A stretch of DNA of 64,000 nucleotides from positions 1,736,001 through 1,800,000 of the forward strand of contig NZ_CP022529.1 in assembly GCF_002237595.1 (NCBI RefSeq), in the 5' to 3' direction. Source of the DNA: Labrenzia sp. VG12. Its GTDB lineage: Bacteria; Pseudomonadota; Alphaproteobacteria; Rhizobiales; Stappiaceae. This document shows positions 62,984 to 64,000 of the stretch, one piece after another; the first letter of the stretch is position 1, and each line of letters starts with the position of its first letter. Under the pieces are notes generated by a model. That model was not told the DNA's origin. It ran no database searches and saw only the letters and a list, made by a program, of their open reading frames with translations. The translations under genes and the position numbers were made by a program.

Positions 62984-63460
62984 TCAGTCAGGCAACTTGC
63001 CCGTTACCAGAATTGCGGCGGCATCCAGCTTGTGGGCATTCATCATTTCGGCAATCTGCTCAATGGAGGAAACCAGTTGCGCACGATCTTCCGGGTCGAG
63101 GGCATCGAATTTTTTTTCAAACTCTTCATGCAGCAGGCCCGGTAGATCGCACGCAATCGTTTCCCCGTCAGCGGTCAGCCTCGCATGCACGATTCGCCTG
63201 TCGGAGACCGACCTGTAGCGTTCGATAAGCCCTTTTTCCTCCAGCTTGTCGAGAATTGTCACGACGGTCGCCGAACTCAGATCGGCATTCTCGGACAGGG
63301 CTTTCGTCGTGACTTCACCAAGGTCGCGAACGCCTTGCAAAACAACAATTTGCGGGATCGTCAGACCTGTCTGCCTGGACACCTCCCGAGAGCGCAAGTC
63401 AATGGCCCGAACGATTTTCCGGATGGCCTTGACCACTTGCGATGACTCCATCGCCTGCAT
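62984..63460 (-). CDS. MarR-family repressor divergent from asnO
   Basis: A 158-residue MarR protein with a winged helix ('LTIPQIVVLQGVRDLG', 'SSATVVTILDKLEEKGLIER', 'DRRIVHARLTADGE') framed by dimerisation helices. The ATG at 63460 is preceded by AGAGGTG at a good distance; two other ATGs close by are less well placed. It is divergent from asnO, with 84 bases between the starts, and these hold a perfect inverted repeat. MarR genes beside NAGGN biosynthesis genes are common in alphaproteobacteria, so it likely represses asnO and itself. Confidence 0.88.
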   Translation of the reverse strand: MQAMESSQVVKAIRKIVRAIDLRSREVSRQTGLTIPQIVVLQGVRDLGEVTTKALSENADLSSATVVTILDKLEEKGLIERYRSVSDRRIVHARLTADGETIACDLPGLLHEEFEKKFDALDPEDRAQLVSSIEQIAEMMNAHKLDAAAILVTGKLPD

Positions 63461-63478
63461 CGTTACACCTCTATTCAT

Positions 63479-63507
63479 TTGAACTCTAACGATTAGAGTT
63501 CTATATA
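63479..63507 (+). promoter_or_regulatory. Sigma70-type promoter of asnO
   Basis: TTGAAC (63479-63484) and TATATA (63502-63507) are separated by exactly 17 bases. The asnO ATG is 38 bases beyond the -10, and a GGAACGGAG ribosome site lies between. The MarR operator fills the spacer. Confidence 0.65.
63481..63501. promoter_or_regulatory. Candidate MarR operator
   Basis: GAACTCTAA and TTAGAGTTC are perfect 9-base complements around CGA, a 21-base dyad of the size MarR dimers bind. It covers most of the asnO -35 hexamer and the whole spacer, and lies 21 bases upstream of the marR start, so one bound dimer could block both promoters. Confidence 0.7.
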
Positions 63508-63544
63508 GTCTCCGTCTTCTCAAGGAACGGAGTTATTTGTCAAT

Positions 63545-64000
63545 ATGTGCGGCATTTGCGGCGAAGTGGTTTTTGGTGGCGAACAGGCGGATGTTGTCCG
63601 GGTCTCCCGGATGGCCGATGCAATGGAAGCCCGCGGTCCCGATGGCATGGGTGTCACCCAGCGTGGCCGGGTCGCCTTCGGCCACCGGCGTCTCAGAATT
63701 ATCGATCTGAGTGAACGCGGCGCACAGCCGATGACCGACATGGCCCTGGGCCTGTCACTGGTGTTCAATGGCTGCATCTACAATTACCAGGAGCTGCGCG
63801 AAGACCTGACGGCAAAAGGCTATGCCTTCTTTTCGACCAGTGACACCGAAGTCATCCTCAAAGCCTGGGCGGAATGGGGCAAGGATTGTTTTGCACGCTT
63901 TCACGGCATGTTTGCCATTGCCATTCACGAACATGAAAGTGGCCGCATCCACCTGGCCCGCGACCGCTTCGGTATCAAGCCGTTTTACCTGAGCGAAGCC
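63545..64000 (+). CDS. asnO: N-acetylglutaminylglutamine amidotransferase, cut off by the window
   Basis: The first 152 residues of a class II glutamine amidotransferase/asparagine synthase-like enzyme. Cys2 is the glutaminase nucleophile (MCGICGE), followed by 'ARGPDGMGVTQRGRVAFGHRRL' in part, 'IIDLSERGAQPM' and 'FNGCIYNYQELREDL'. The N-terminus matches the enzyme that makes the osmolyte N-acetylglutaminylglutamine amide better than general asparagine synthetase. It continues past base 64000. The divergent MarR gene probably controls it. Confidence 0.8.
   Translation, partial: MCGICGEVVFGGEQADVVRVSRMADAMEARGPDGMGVTQRGRVAFGHRRLRIIDLSERGAQPMTDMALGLSLVFNGCIYNYQELREDLTAKGYAFFSTSDTEVILKAWAEWGKDCFARFHGMFAIAIHEHESGRIHLARDRFGIKPFYLSEA

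Noticed and set aside
1..64000. CRISPR array, prophage or insertion sequence
   Set aside because: No regularly spaced repeats, integrase, transposase or phage structural genes were found; the only direct repeat pair is the two-copy element at 42111.

Overview
This window looks like chromosomal DNA of a marine-type alphaproteobacterium of the order Hyphomicrobiales (Rhizobiales), most like the Roseibium/Labrenzia group. That placement is an inference from gene content, gene order and overall high GC: the small DUF3126 gene beside cysE, an IscU-like scaffold next to yidD and folE-hisI, DUF2336 and BTLCP proteins, CtrA-type TTAA-N7-TTAA sites, and an NAGGN osmolyte gene at the right edge. Most of the window is ordinary, densely packed housekeeping sequence. 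There is no rRNA, CRISPR array, phage or insertion sequence; one tRNA (Thr, UGU) is present.

Layout. 1-5.6 kb: a cut-off membrane gene, rlmB, an MFS exporter, a YHYH-domain protein and unknowns. 6-10.5 kb: a minus-strand Tad/Cpa-like set (TPR lipoprotein, membrane protein, secretin CpaC, small lipoprotein, CpaB) without ATPase, platform or pilin genes. 11-15.4 kb: cyoABCD terminal oxidase plus a small secreted protein. 15.7-22 kb: a catabolic block on the plus strand, with an AtzG/AtzE-type amidase pair, a LysR regulator, then phnW-phnX and a formylglycine-type phosphonate-ester hydrolase/sulfatase. 22-24.7 kb: a trypsin-like protease and a GC-poor three-gene accessory operon whose last gene has two CXXCG motifs. 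24.9-30.9 kb: nadK, an Hpt protein followed by a decayed DUF559 fragment, a DUF2336 protein, a lytic transglycosylase behind a CtrA-type site, and a nitroreductase/flavin reductase pair. 31-41.8 kb: an acyltransferase, thrS, an Lrp regulator with a divergent EamA exporter, a cobalamin-type radical SAM protein, yidD, an Fe-S scaffold, folE and hisI. 42-50 kb: a serralysin-like protease, CBS, rhomboid, PAS and PilZ proteins, a candidate noncoding RNA, BTLCP and gamma carbonic anhydrase. 50-64 kb: cysE, an enoyl-CoA hydratase, two alpha/beta hydrolases, a flavin monooxygenase, a CinA-type protein, gpt, an L,D-transpeptidase, sfsA, trkH, a GGDEF-EAL protein, and a MarR repressor divergent from asnO.

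Genes that work together: PhnW turns 2-aminoethylphosphonate (AEP) into phosphonoacetaldehyde and PhnX cleaves it to acetaldehyde and phosphate. The co-translated hydrolase (ATGA overlap with phnX) probably frees AEP or related phosphonates from monoesters. At the right edge, the MarR gene and asnO are divergent, and a perfect 9+9 inverted repeat sits inside the asnO promoter, a clear candidate switch for osmolyte synthesis. The most interesting unexplained items are the phosphonate-ester operon, the orphan secretin cluster, the GC-poor double-CXXCG operon, the DUF559 remnant and the structured minus-strand region near 45.2-45.4 kb.
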